Source of the DNA: Candidatus Alistipes faecigallinarum
Lineage (GTDB): Bacteria; Bacteroidota; Bacteroidia; Bacteroidales; Rikenellaceae
NCBI GenBank assembly: GCA_019115605.1
Contig: DXDG01000019.1
Span: forward strand, 87,606-151,605
Length of the DNA: 64,000 bases
Direction: 5' to 3'
The position numbers were made by a program, and so were the translations under genes. The notes below the pieces were generated by a model. It saw only the letters and a list, made by a program, of their open reading frames with translations. It ran no database searches and was not told where the DNA came from. Position 1 is the first letter of the stretch; each line of letters starts with the position of its first letter. Shown in pieces: positions 34,703 to 42,898 of the stretch.

Positions 34703-35225
34703 CCGCGAAGGGCAGGCGGTCCGCAAAGACCTGAACATAGGGCTCGGCGATCAGCGCCGGGCCCTTTCTGTGTTTGTCGCGCAGGTCCCTGTCTTCGGGT
34801 GCGGCCTCCACATAGCGTTCCGAGAGCGTGGGCATCGGCAGATGCAGCGACGTACAGAGCGCGTCGAGCAGTTGCAGGTTGTAATCGACCAGAAAACGGT
34901 ATTCGTTGTGGTAGAAGGGGGCGAAACGGTCGGCGTAATGGTCGAAATAGGGAGCGGATTTGTAGCAGGCCGTGAGGGCTCCCCAATGCTGGTGCTGCCA
35001 GCGCTTCGAGTAGTCGAGCAGCATGTCGCGCATCGGCTGCCGGGGCCGGTTGGCATGCTGTACGGGCACGGTGAGCTCCATCACGCCGTCGGGTGCCAGG
35101 ATCCGCGCCCGGTTGCGCTCCGAGCGTTTGACGAAGTGCTCGCCCAGGTCGATGACACATCCGCCCTGTTTCAGGTGCCAGAGGTATTCGACCGAGGGGA
35201 GGTAGGCCAGCGGGAGGATCGTCAT
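34620..35225 (-). CDS. WbqC-family protein
   Basis: A 201-residue cytoplasmic protein of the WbqC family (PF08889-like), which is often found near glycan or quinone biosynthesis genes but has no settled reaction. Motifs are LPLAYLPSVEYLWHL at the start, QPMRDMLLDYSKRWQHQHWGAL, and PYFDHYADRFAPFY. The C-terminal LSAVDLLFAEGP is the usual family ending. Its ATG overlaps the ispG stop codon (ATGA), so it is translationally coupled to ispG. The final 83 bp run opposite to the GH2-like gene's 3' end. Confidence 0.85.
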   Translation of the reverse strand: MTILPLAYLPSVEYLWHLKQGGCVIDLGEHFVKRSERNRARILAPDGVMELTVPVQHANRPRQPMRDMLLDYSKRWQHQHWGALTACYKSAPYFDHYADRFAPFYHNEYRFLVDYNLQLLDALCTSLHLPMPTLSERYVEAAPEDRDLRDKHRKGPALIAEPYVQVFADRLPFAANLSAVDLLFAEGPGSVSVLARCRQEA

Positions 35226-36715
35226 GGCTGCGCGTCGGGTTTGGTCCATCTGCCGTCGCGGCGGATCAGCTCCACAAGCCGGTCGAGCGCCTCCTCCTGG
35301 GGGATGTTGCGTTCGACGACCTCGCGGCCCCGGTAGAGGGTGATGCGCCCGGGGCCGGCCCCGACATAGCCGTAGTCGGCGTCGGCCATCTCGCCCGGGC
35401 CGTTGACGATGCAGCCCATGACGCCGATGCGGAGGTTCTTCAGGTGCGACGTGCGGGCCTTGATCTGCCCGAGCGTCTGCTCGATGTCGTAGAGCGTGCG
35501 CCCGCAGCTCGGGCAGGCGATGTATTCGGTGCGTGAGAAACGTACGCGCGCCGCCTGGAGGATCATCAGCTCGATCTCGTGCAACTCCGCGTCGCTGTGG
35601 CCCGGAGCGTCGATCCAGATGCCGTCGGCCAGACCGTCCAGCAGCAGCGGCCCGAGGTCTGCGGCGGCCTTCACGGCCAGCGTCGCGGTGTCAGGCTCCT
35701 CGTAGCGGCACTTGACCATCACGGGCACGTCGGCGGGCTCCAGATTGAGGATCGCGGCGCGCAGCTCGGCCGTGGGGTTGCCCGAACGGGCTTCGAGGAT
35801 GCGGAAACCCTCGTGCGGCTCGTCGTGAACCACGGGGGCGGCCGTCGTGCGTTTGCGGTAGGCGGTCGGTGAATAGCGCTCAGGATGCCGGACCGGGAAG
35901 TGCCCGGGGCGTGCGGCAAAGTGCTCGACAAGCAGCTTCGCGACGGGAATCTCGTTCTCGGGCGCCTCGGTGAGCGATACGCGGATCGTGTCGCCGATGC
36001 CGTCGGCCAGCAGCGCTCCGATGCCCACGGCGCTCTTGATGCGTCCCTCGATTCCGTTTCCGGCCTCCGTAACGCCGAGGTGGATCGGGTAGTGCATATC
36101 CTCGGCATCCATGGCCTCGACAAGCAGCCGGTAGGCGGCGACCATCACGCGCGTGTTGCTCGACTTCATCGAAACGACCACCTGGTCGAACGCCTTTTCG
36201 CGGCAGATGCGCAGAAACTCCATGGCCGAAACAACCATCCCTTCGGGCGTGTCGCCCCAGCGGTCGAAGACCCGCTTGGCGAGCGATCCGTGGTTCACGC
36301 CGATGCGCAGGGCGACGCCGTGTTCGCGGCACTGCTCGATGAGCGCCTCGAATTCGCCGTGGTCGTTGCGGTAGTTGCCGGGGTTGATGCGCACCTTGTC
36401 CACATAACGTGCGGCGATCGACGCCACCTCTGGCACGAAGTGGATGTCGGCGACGATGGCCGCGGGGCAGCCGTCGTTGCGCAGCTCGCGGACAATGTCG
36501 GCGAGGTTCTCGCCTTCGCGGCGTCCCTGGGCCGTGAGGCGCACGATGGGGCCTCCGGCCTGCCAGATCCGTTCGATCTGGGCGACGCTGGCGGCCGTGT
36601 CGTTGGTGTCGGTGTTGGTCATCGACTGTACGGCGACGGGATTTCCGTTGCCGATTCGGACGCTGCCGATGCGCACACAGCAGGTGGGGCGGCGTGTGTA
36701 GTGTTCGAGATTCAT
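35222..36715 (-). CDS. ispG: 4-hydroxy-3-methylbut-2-en-1-yl diphosphate synthase (flavodoxin/ferredoxin-type)
   Basis: A 497-residue enzyme of the non-mevalonate isoprenoid pathway that turns MEcPP into HMBPP with a [4Fe-4S] cluster. The N-terminal TIM barrel has VAVQSMTNTDT and VADIHFVPEVA. An inserted middle domain (about 260-400), typical of Bacteroidota and plants, makes it longer than the E. coli enzyme. The C-terminal cluster domain has CPSCGRTLYDIE and MGCIVNGPGEM, with the three cysteine ligands. It is followed by the overlapping WbqC-like gene. Its promoter overlaps the terminator of the next upstream gene, and its leader has a 10-bp tandem repeat. Confidence 0.96.
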   Translation of the reverse strand: MNLEHYTRRPTCCVRIGSVRIGNGNPVAVQSMTNTDTNDTAASVAQIERIWQAGGPIVRLTAQGRREGENLADIVRELRNDGCPAAIVADIHFVPEVASIAARYVDKVRINPGNYRNDHGEFEALIEQCREHGVALRIGVNHGSLAKRVFDRWGDTPEGMVVSAMEFLRICREKAFDQVVVSMKSSNTRVMVAAYRLLVEAMDAEDMHYPIHLGVTEAGNGIEGRIKSAVGIGALLADGIGDTIRVSLTEAPENEIPVAKLLVEHFAARPGHFPVRHPERYSPTAYRKRTTAAPVVHDEPHEGFRILEARSGNPTAELRAAILNLEPADVPVMVKCRYEEPDTATLAVKAAADLGPLLLDGLADGIWIDAPGHSDAELHEIELMILQAARVRFSRTEYIACPSCGRTLYDIEQTLGQIKARTSHLKNLRIGVMGCIVNGPGEMADADYGYVGAGPGRITLYRGREVVERNIPQEEALDRLVELIRRDGRWTKPDAQP

Positions 36716-36740
36716 GGTGTTTCTGTTTTGGAAGGCGGGT

Positions 36741-36796
36741 TTTTCCGGGCTTTTCCGGGCTTCTCCGGGCTTCTCCGGTCTCCGGGTTTCTCCGGG
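36741..36796. repeat. 10-bp tandem repeat in the ispG leader
   Basis: TTTTCCGGGC (36741-36750 and 36751-36760), TTCTCCGGGC (36761-36770) and degraded further units to 36796 form about five to six copies. They lie between the ispG -7 box and start codon, so they are transcribed in the leader, where the minus-strand RNA reads as repeated GCCCGGARAA. Confidence 0.8.
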
Positions 36797-36813
36797 CTGC
36801 GGGCCCCGTCAGA

Positions 36814-36858
36814 CAAAGATACAAAAAAAAGCAGACCGCAACAATTGTTGCGGTCTGC
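36814..36858 (-). terminator. Terminator of the surface lipoprotein gene, merged with the ispG promoter
   Basis: GCAGACCGCAAC (36831-36842) and GTTGCGGTCTGC (36847-36858) form a perfect 12-bp stem with an AATT loop. On the minus strand it is followed by eight T (36830-36823) and at once by TATCTTTG (36821-36814), the -7 box of ispG. A TTG in the loop (36844-36842) sits 20 bp upstream of that box, at the -33 position. Confidence 0.8.
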
Positions 36859-36936
36859 CGGGATTTTATTGTCTCCCGAATCCTCGGAGCGGATCCCGTT
36901 CCGAGAATCCGGAAGAGGAAGGGGAGAGAGTTCTAA

Positions 36937-39900
36937 TTATTCAGCAGCCGGAGCCTCGGGAAGCAGGTCGACGGTTACAGTCTCCGTCAGAGTGCCCCAC
37001 TTGTGCTTAACGGTTACCGGGATGAAGAGCTTAACGGCCTTCTCAACCTTTACACCCTTCACGTTCTTGAAGGTCAGCGTGCTGTTGTCAGCGTTGGCCG
37101 TGATGCAGTCTACTCCGAAGCGGTCCTCAGCCAGAATCTTGGCGGTCTCGGCGGTGATGGTCTCGTCAACCACGTAGTTGCCATTTTCCTGCTTGAGGTT
37201 GGTCTTTGCATTGGCAAGATCCCATACCGGAGCCTGTACGCCATAGTAAATGTAGAGGTCGGCCGCATACTTCTCCTTCTCGGAGTCACCCGTCGTAGTC
37301 TTTGCCACGATGTAGTCCTTGAAGTCGGTCATCGTGAAGGCCTTCGAGCAGTCGATCGTCGAACCGCTGATTACCTGGTCTACGAAGTATGCATCCTTCA
37401 GCTCGCTGTTGATATTCAGCGGCTCTACGAAGTATACGTTGAACGAGGTAACCTTGTAGGTGTTCTTATCGTTGATCGTAGCCCATACATCGAGCGTAGC
37501 CTGCTGGCCCAGGATGCCGATACCCTCGGCGTTGTTGATAACCTGTACCTGGATGTCGGATACTGCGGACTCATAGGTCTTATCAGCAGCCTCTACACCA
37601 GCGTACCAAGGTGTGCCAGCAGCGTAGTTGAGCTGAACGGCCGTGTTCATACCCTTAACCAGCGAGTGGCCTGCGGCATCTGCCGACGGAACCGTCACTG
37701 CGCCGGAAGCGTAGCCGTTAGCGGGCTGCGTCTTGGCGAACTGGATATCCCACTTGCCGCACTTGAGCATGTTCTTCACAACCTTGCTGTCAGCGAACAG
37801 ACGGTCGAGCTCATAGCGGTATGCGCAAGTTGCGAGAGCGCCCGGCGTGTTGTACTGGATCGGGTAAACGTATGCCAGCGTGTAGTCGGTGAACCAGAAT
37901 GCCGAGTCGTAACCGTAGATCTCGGGCAGCTCGGGCAGTGCAACCTTAACCTCGAATGCGAAGTTTACGGAGCCCTGGTAGCTGTTCTGGGCGGGGATCG
38001 TTACATTGACAACATACTTAACCTCCTTGTCAGCAAGCAGATCATCGATTACATCGCCAATCTGATCAACCGTCAGACGCCACGTGAAGGCGGCAGCGGA
38101 CTCATCAAAGGGATCGTCGAAGTTGTATACGAACTCAACACCGTCAGCAAGTGCGGTAGCAACCGTACCGAGTTTATGGGTATAGTATTCCTCCGTATTC
38201 TTCTCAACCGTCGAGATCGTCGGAACAGTGTAGGTTGCGAGGAACTCATCCTGCGACATACCCGTATCACCGATCTTGGCAAGAACCTCGTTCACCATCT
38301 GATTCCAAAGGAACTTGCCCTGGAACTCGTTGCAACCAAGCGTGTATTCGAAGGTGTAGATTACGCCCAGGTCGATCGGAGCGATGGTCTTTCTTACCCA
38401 CTGGATCTTGAAGTAACGAACGTCAACAACGGCATCCTTGTTGTTTACGTCTACGAGCTCAACGCGAACGACCGGAGTCTTGTCGATAGCAGCCTGGTTG
38501 TTCGTCGTGCCGTCGGGCAGCTTCGAGGTCATCGTGCTACCTGCGATCGTAGCGAACTGCTGCTGGTCGGTATCGTTCTCTCCCTTCACGAAGGGCTTCG
38601 TCGGAAGAGCAAAGCGGAACTCGAGACCTGCGGCGGTCAGCTCATCCTTCTTAATCTCGACAGCACCATCGGTAGCATCCACATAGCAGCCCGTTACGAG
38701 CGTGAGCAGATCGAGCTTGTCGTCGTATGCAACCTGCTTAACGGCAGCTGCAGCCTGAGCAGCCTCATAGCTCTCATAGTAGTGGTTGTGGCCATCCGGA
38801 TCTTTGCAAACGAACTTGTCATTAACCAGAGCGGCGATCTTGGGCTCTACGGTCGTCTCGGCGAGTGCTACGAAGTCCGAGTAAACCACTTCGGGCTTGT
38901 TGGCATCGGTAAGCCACTTCTCGGCGATGGGCACGCCCAGAGCTGCGGTGTAAATATAGCCCTTGGCAAGCGTAATCTCCGTGCCGGAAGCCTTCTTAAC
39001 ATTTACGGTCAGGACACCGTCCTTTACGCTGTACGAATCAACGTTCAGCAGCTGCTCCTTAACGGCGCTGCGGGTCTCAGCCTTCTCGAATACGAAGCTG
39101 GGCTCCTGGATATCCTCGAACGTTACGGTCGTCGGGCTAACCAGGTAGCGGACAGCCGTTACATCCTGAGCCGTCGTCGAGGTAGCAGTACCCTGCTTAA
39201 CCGTCTCAGCGGCAGCGCTCGAGGTTACGTTCCAAGCCGTATACTTGAACGACTTCAGCTCGATGGTCTCGATACCGTTTACATAGAGGTCGGGAACTAC
39301 CTGCAGGCTGGTCAGACGGCCCGAAAGCTTTGCCGACATGGCGTCAACGGCAGCCTTGATCTGCTCGGCGATAGCCTGGTTGATGAAACCGTCCTCTTTC
39401 TCGACAGCGTCGGTCAGCAACTGCTTGATGTGAGCATCGTACTCCTTGAAGGCCTTGCCGATTTCGCTCGTAGGCTCCTCGGTAGCACCTGCGATTACGC
39501 TCTCAACAGCGGTCTTGAAAGCCTCTTCACAAGCCTTGCCGGCAGCCTCGATAGCCGACTGCTTGGCAGCGTCGATGGCAGCCTGGATGGCCTCGTCGGT
39601 CGTGAACTTGCCCAGAGCGTCCGTTACGGCCTTGATGGCGTTGCCGACATACTGGGTCGTAGCATACGAACCAAGCGTCGTCGTCAGGTAGTCCTTCGTA
39701 ACGTAGTTGGCCTCAATGGCGTCGATGGCGTCCTGAAGCTTCTGCAGATCAGCATCGGTAACCTGAGCGTCCTCAAGGGCCTTGATACGGGTCTCCAGAG
39801 CCTGGAGGTTCTGGATCGTCGTCTGCATCGAGCTGATCTGCGACTCGATGTCTGCGATCTTGCCGGTCGTCAGCTCATCGAGACGATCGTTGATCTTGTT

Positions 39901-39990
39901 GATGTCGTCGTCGTAATCCTTACAACCGACACCCGCAAGCATTGTTCCTGTAACGAACAATGCAAGAAGATTTTTAAAAATTTTCTTCAT
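36937..39990 (-). CDS. Large surface lipoprotein with N-terminal coiled coil
   Basis: A 1017-residue lipoprotein of unknown function. Signal peptide MKKIFKNLLALFVTGTMLAG with lipobox VGC (about Cys23), followed by DYDDDINKINDRLDEL and other heptad-rich helices to about residue 130. The N-terminus resembles that of Bacteroidota surface proteins annotated as PL29-lyase N-terminal or coiled-coil domain, but I see no lyase domain. The rest is rich in Thr, Val and Ala with repeated beta-type segments. The gene is visibly less GC-rich than its neighbours. A consensus promoter, a long AT-rich leader and a strong terminator suggest high expression as a major cell-surface or layer-forming protein. Start: ATG at 39990, directly before the signal peptide. 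Confidence 0.8.
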   Translation of the reverse strand: MKKIFKNLLALFVTGTMLAGVGCKDYDDDINKINDRLDELTTGKIADIESQISSMQTTIQNLQALETRIKALEDAQVTDADLQKLQDAIDAIEANYVTKDYLTTTLGSYATTQYVGNAIKAVTDALGKFTTDEAIQAAIDAAKQSAIEAAGKACEEAFKTAVESVIAGATEEPTSEIGKAFKEYDAHIKQLLTDAVEKEDGFINQAIAEQIKAAVDAMSAKLSGRLTSLQVVPDLYVNGIETIELKSFKYTAWNVTSSAAAETVKQGTATSTTAQDVTAVRYLVSPTTVTFEDIQEPSFVFEKAETRSAVKEQLLNVDSYSVKDGVLTVNVKKASGTEITLAKGYIYTAALGVPIAEKWLTDANKPEVVYSDFVALAETTVEPKIAALVNDKFVCKDPDGHNHYYESYEAAQAAAAVKQVAYDDKLDLLTLVTGCYVDATDGAVEIKKDELTAAGLEFRFALPTKPFVKGENDTDQQQFATIAGSTMTSKLPDGTTNNQAAIDKTPVVRVELVDVNNKDAVVDVRYFKIQWVRKTIAPIDLGVIYTFEYTLGCNEFQGKFLWNQMVNEVLAKIGDTGMSQDEFLATYTVPTISTVEKNTEEYYTHKLGTVATALADGVEFVYNFDDPFDESAAAFTWRLTVDQIGDVIDDLLADKEVKYVVNVTIPAQNSYQGSVNFAFEVKVALPELPEIYGYDSAFWFTDYTLAYVYPIQYNTPGALATCAYRYELDRLFADSKVVKNMLKCGKWDIQFAKTQPANGYASGAVTVPSADAAGHSLVKGMNTAVQLNYAAGTPWYAGVEAADKTYESAVSDIQVQVINNAEGIGILGQQATLDVWATINDKNTYKVTSFNVYFVEPLNINSELKDAYFVDQVISGSTIDCSKAFTMTDFKDYIVAKTTTGDSEKEKYAADLYIYYGVQAPVWDLANAKTNLKQENGNYVVDETITAETAKILAEDRFGVDCITANADNSTLTFKNVKGVKVEKAVKLFIPVTVKHKWGTLTETVTVDLLPEAPAAE

Positions 39991-40107
39991 AAGACAAAAT
40001 AGAATTGAAATGGATTGGTAATTAATGTTCCTTTTTTCTGGTTCTTCTCTCCCTTTTTTATTTGTGTGAATAACCCGTTTACGGCATCCTATACGATACC
40101 AACGATG

Positions 40108-40138
40108 CAAATATATACATAAAAATTTGCACGGCAAA
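40108..40138 (-). promoter_or_regulatory. Strong promoter of the surface lipoprotein gene
   Basis: On the minus strand TTTG (40138-40135), 19 bp, then TATATTTG (40115-40108): an exact match to the Bacteroidota consensus with optimal spacing. The start codon is at 39990, so the leader is roughly 110 bases and AT-rich. Confidence 0.8.
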
Positions 40139-40139
40139 A

Positions 40140-40405
40140 TTTTTGTCCAAATTTTTGAGGCCCTTCACCCCGTTGAACGAGCGTCGATTCGCGCCGCTTC
40201 CCGGGGCGGCGTGCGAACCCGCCGCGAGGGGCGTGAAAACCGCTTCCGGCGCGTTGTGGAGCACGAAAAGCGGGATCTTCGCGACCCTATGGAGCGATGC
40301 GGCTGCCTCCCGGTCCGCCCTCCGGTCCGAAACGACCACCAGGCAGGCCGTTCCGGAGGAGTCGGCGGCCAATTACATACCTATTTATTATTATAATCTC
40401 CGTCT
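40140..40405. other. Intergenic stretch without a convincing gene
   Basis: A GC-rich stretch upstream of the surface-protein promoter and before the repeat at 40406. Open frames exist on both strands but none has a good start, a recognisable domain or a promoter at a suitable distance. It may be decayed coding sequence; I see no feature to annotate. Confidence 0.4.
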
Positions 40406-40499
40406 GCCGTGCCCGCCGTGCCCGCCGTGCCCGCCGTGCCCGCCGTGCCCGCCCTGCCTGCCCGCCGTGCCTGCCGTGCTCGCCGTGCCTGCCGGGCGC
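40406..40499. repeat. 9-bp GC-rich tandem repeat
   Basis: Unit GCCGTGCCC is repeated perfectly about five times from 40406 and continues as degenerate copies (GCCCTGCCT, GCCGTGCCT, GCCGTGCTC) to about 40499, roughly ten copies in all. It lies about 70 bp upstream of cvpA and just before a near -7 box (TATCTTTA, 40539-40546). Unit number could vary by slippage. Confidence 0.85.
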
Positions 40500-40568
40500 C
40501 GATCCGGGGTATTTTTTTGGCGGTTCGTTCAAAAGTCGTATCTTTACGCACGAATTATTGCGCGGACC

Positions 40569-41090
40569 ATGAACGTGATCGACCTTATTGTCTGCCTGGT
40601 GCTGGCGCTGGCCCTCTGGAACGGCTGGCGGCAGGGCTTCATCGTGCAGGTCTGCTCGCTGGCGGCCATCGTGCTGGGTATCTGGCTGGCTGCCAGGTAC
40701 GGAGCGCAGGTCGGCGCCTGGCTGCGGCTCGACGCGCGGTTCGAGGCGGCCGGGGGCTTCGCGGCGGTGCTCGTAGCAACGGTGCTGGCGGTGGCCATTG
40801 CCGCACGCGTGCTCCGCAAGCTGTTCCACTTTGCGGGATTCGGCCTGCCGGACATCCTGCTGGGCATTGCGGTGTCTGTCGTGAAGTATCTGCTCGTGAT
40901 GAGCGCCCTGGTGGCGGCGTTCGACCGCATCAATGCGGACCATACGCTCGTGGAGGCGCGTACGATCGAAAAATCAAGAAGTTACAAACCGCTGCTGCGA
41001 CTCTCGGAGTCCCTCTTCCCCTTTCTGGAGTGGGTCGGCGAGCAGGTGCCGCAGCTTGATGCGAAGGATTCGGATGGAGAGTCGCTTTGA
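40569..41090 (+). CDS. CvpA-family membrane protein
   Basis: A 173-residue inner-membrane protein of the CvpA family, known in other bacteria for colicin V secretion and envelope-stress phenotypes but without a defined reaction. Four hydrophobic helices are seen: VIDLIVCLVLALALWNG, VQVCSLAAIVLGIWLAAR, FAAVLVATVLAVAIAAR and LGIAVSVVKYLLVMSALVAAF. The opening MNVIDLI and GWRQGF are family-typical. I chose the ATG at 40569; the frame is open further upstream through the 9-bp repeat, but that part is repeat-encoded Ala-Val-Pro. The stop overlaps the rsgA start by 17 bp. Confidence 0.85.
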   Translation: MNVIDLIVCLVLALALWNGWRQGFIVQVCSLAAIVLGIWLAARYGAQVGAWLRLDARFEAAGGFAAVLVATVLAVAIAARVLRKLFHFAGFGLPDILLGIAVSVVKYLLVMSALVAAFDRINADHTLVEARTIEKSRSYKPLLRLSESLFPFLEWVGEQVPQLDAKDSDGESL

Positions 41091-41997
41091 GGGAACGGTG
41101 ATTCGCGCCACGGGCAGCTGGTACGACGTGCGGAACGCCGCGGGTGAGGTGGTCGCCTGCCGCATCCGGGGGCGGCTGCGCCTCGAAGGGCGCCGCTCGA
41201 CGAATCCCGTCGTTGTGGGCGACCGCGTGGTCTGCGCCTGCGACGGGAGCGGCGACAGCCTCATCACGGAGATCCTCCCGCGGCGCAACTATGTGATCCG
41301 CCGCGCTTCGAACCTCTCGAAGGAGTCGCACATCATCGCCGCGAACATCGACCGGGCGCTGCTGGTCGTAACGCTGCGCGAGCCCGAGACGGCGCCGGAG
41401 TTCGTGGACCGTTTTCTGGTAACGTGCGAGGCCTACAAGGTGCCGGCGACGCTGCTGCTGTCGAAGATCGACCTGCAGGATGCGGAGGCCGTGGCGGCAT
41501 TCCGCGCGGTCTATGAGGCGGTCGGCTACCGCGTGCTGGAGGCTGCGGCGCCGCAGGGCGAGGGAATCGAAGCGGTCCGGGAGCTGCTCGCGGGGCGCAC
41601 GACGCTCGTGGCGGGAAACTCGGGTGTGGGGAAATCGACCCTGATCCGGGCGATCGACCCGTCGCTCGACATCCGCACGGGGGCGATCTCCGAGAGCCAC
41701 CGCAAGGGACGCCACACGACGACCTTCTCGGCGATGTATCCCCTGGCCGGAGGCGGCGCGGTGATCGACACGCCGGGCATCAAGGGCTTCGGGCTGATTG
41801 ACATCGACGGTGCCGAGCTGTGGCACTACTTCCCCGAGATGCTGCGCGAGGCGGGCGCCTGCCGTTTCTATAACTGTACGCACACGCACGAGCCGGGCTG
41901 CGCCGTCGTGGAGGCGGTCCGCGAGGGACGGATCGCCCTGTCGCGCTACGAAAGTTACCTGAAAATCCTCGACGAAGATGAGAAATACCGGAAATGA
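41074..41997 (+). CDS. rsgA: Ribosome small-subunit-dependent GTPase A
   Basis: A 307-residue GTPase that helps late 30S subunit assembly. The N-terminal OB fold has FEGTVIRATGSWYDVR. The circularly permuted GTPase domain has LLSKIDL (G4) before GNSGVGKS (G1, 181-188) and DTPGIKG (G3). The C-terminal zinc cluster is CRFYNCTHTHEPGC. Its start lies inside the end of cvpA, and its end overlaps the next gene by 20 bp, so cvpA-rsgA-spoU form one operon. Start chosen at MESRFEGTVI because the preceding residues belong to another reading of cvpA. Confidence 0.95.
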   Translation: MESRFEGTVIRATGSWYDVRNAAGEVVACRIRGRLRLEGRRSTNPVVVGDRVVCACDGSGDSLITEILPRRNYVIRRASNLSKESHIIAANIDRALLVVTLREPETAPEFVDRFLVTCEAYKVPATLLLSKIDLQDAEAVAAFRAVYEAVGYRVLEAAAPQGEGIEAVRELLAGRTTLVAGNSGVGKSTLIRAIDPSLDIRTGAISESHRKGRHTTTFSAMYPLAGGGAVIDTPGIKGFGLIDIDGAELWHYFPEMLREAGACRFYNCTHTHEPGCAVVEAVREGRIALSRYESYLKILDEDEKYRK

Positions 41998-42703
41998 GCC
42001 GCAGGCCGCAGCCGCGGCGGATCCGTTCCTCACGACGGGACCCTATGCCGAGCGGATCGCCTTTCTGGCGGAGTTCATGCTCCCGGGACGTTACGAGGTG
42101 CTGCGACGCACGGTGGGCATGCGCACGCGCTACATGACCGTGCTGGCCGAGAACATGTACCACGGACAGAATGCCGCGGCGCTCGTGCGCCATTGCGATG
42201 CCTTCGGCATCAGTCAGATGCACACCGTCGAGACGCTCTGCCGTTTCGAGCCGAGTGCCGCCGTGGTGCGCGGCACGGACCGCTGGGTCGGGATCCGCAG
42301 GCACCGCACGACGGCCGAGGCGCTTGCGGCGCTCCGCCGCGAGGGCTACCGCATCGTGGCGACAACGCCCCACCGCGAGGACTCGACGCCCGAGACGTTC
42401 GACGTCGGACGCGGACCCTTTGCGCTGGTCTTCGGCACGGAGCATGCCGGCATCTCGGAGGAGGTGATCCGCTCCGCGGACGAGTTCTTGCGCATCCCGA
42501 TGTGCGGGATGGTCGAGAGCCTGAATGTCTCGGCCTCGGCGGCCATCCTCATCTACCAGCTCTCGGAGCGGGTGCGCCACACGGTCGAAGGGTGGCGGAT
42601 GAGCGCCGACGAGCAGGCCGGGGTGCTCTACGGCTGGATGCGGCGCAGCGTGAAGGACTCGGAGGAGATTCTCCGCCGCCGTTTCGGCGAGGGGGGCTAT
42701 TGA
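41978..42703 (+). CDS. SpoU/TrmH-family RNA 2'-O-methyltransferase
   Basis: A 241-residue SPOUT methyltransferase that uses S-adenosylmethionine to methylate a ribose, most likely in tRNA (TrmH-like, Gm18). The trefoil-knot motifs are all present: NMYHGQNAAALVRHCDAFGI, LVFGTEHAGIS and PMCGMVESLNVSASAAI. A C-terminal helical tail follows (YGWMRRSVKDSEEILRRRF), as in TrmH. The ATG overlaps the end of rsgA. The target base cannot be decided by reading. Confidence 0.9.
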   Translation: MRNTGNEPQAAAAADPFLTTGPYAERIAFLAEFMLPGRYEVLRRTVGMRTRYMTVLAENMYHGQNAAALVRHCDAFGISQMHTVETLCRFEPSAAVVRGTDRWVGIRRHRTTAEALAALRREGYRIVATTPHREDSTPETFDVGRGPFALVFGTEHAGISEEVIRSADEFLRIPMCGMVESLNVSASAAILIYQLSERVRHTVEGWRMSADEQAGVLYGWMRRSVKDSEEILRRRFGEGGY

Positions 42704-42898
42704 TCCCGGCGCCGGGCGCTTTTGCGGGGTACGGGGCGGACCGGTCCTTGCGGACCTCTCTTTCCGGAGCTGTCTTTCCGGGTCTCTCTTTTCGGGCATG
42801 CGCCGGCGGGGTGCCTTTCCGCGGCCCGTGCGGCGTGGCCGATCGGAAAAGAAGCGGCGCGGCTGTTTGAATGTCGAATATTTCTATTGTCAGTAAAG

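Noticed and set aside
40079..40396. Overlapping open frames on both strands upstream of cvpA
   Set aside because: Only TTG-type starts or starts inside the repeat, no promoter at a fitting distance and no recognisable motif.
40406..40499. CRISPR array
   Set aside because: Units are directly adjacent 9-mers without spacers.
40143..40568. N-terminal extension of CvpA through the 9-bp repeat
   Set aside because: The extension is encoded by the repeat (Ala-Val-Pro) and by unrelated sequence; CvpA proteins begin at the internal ATG.
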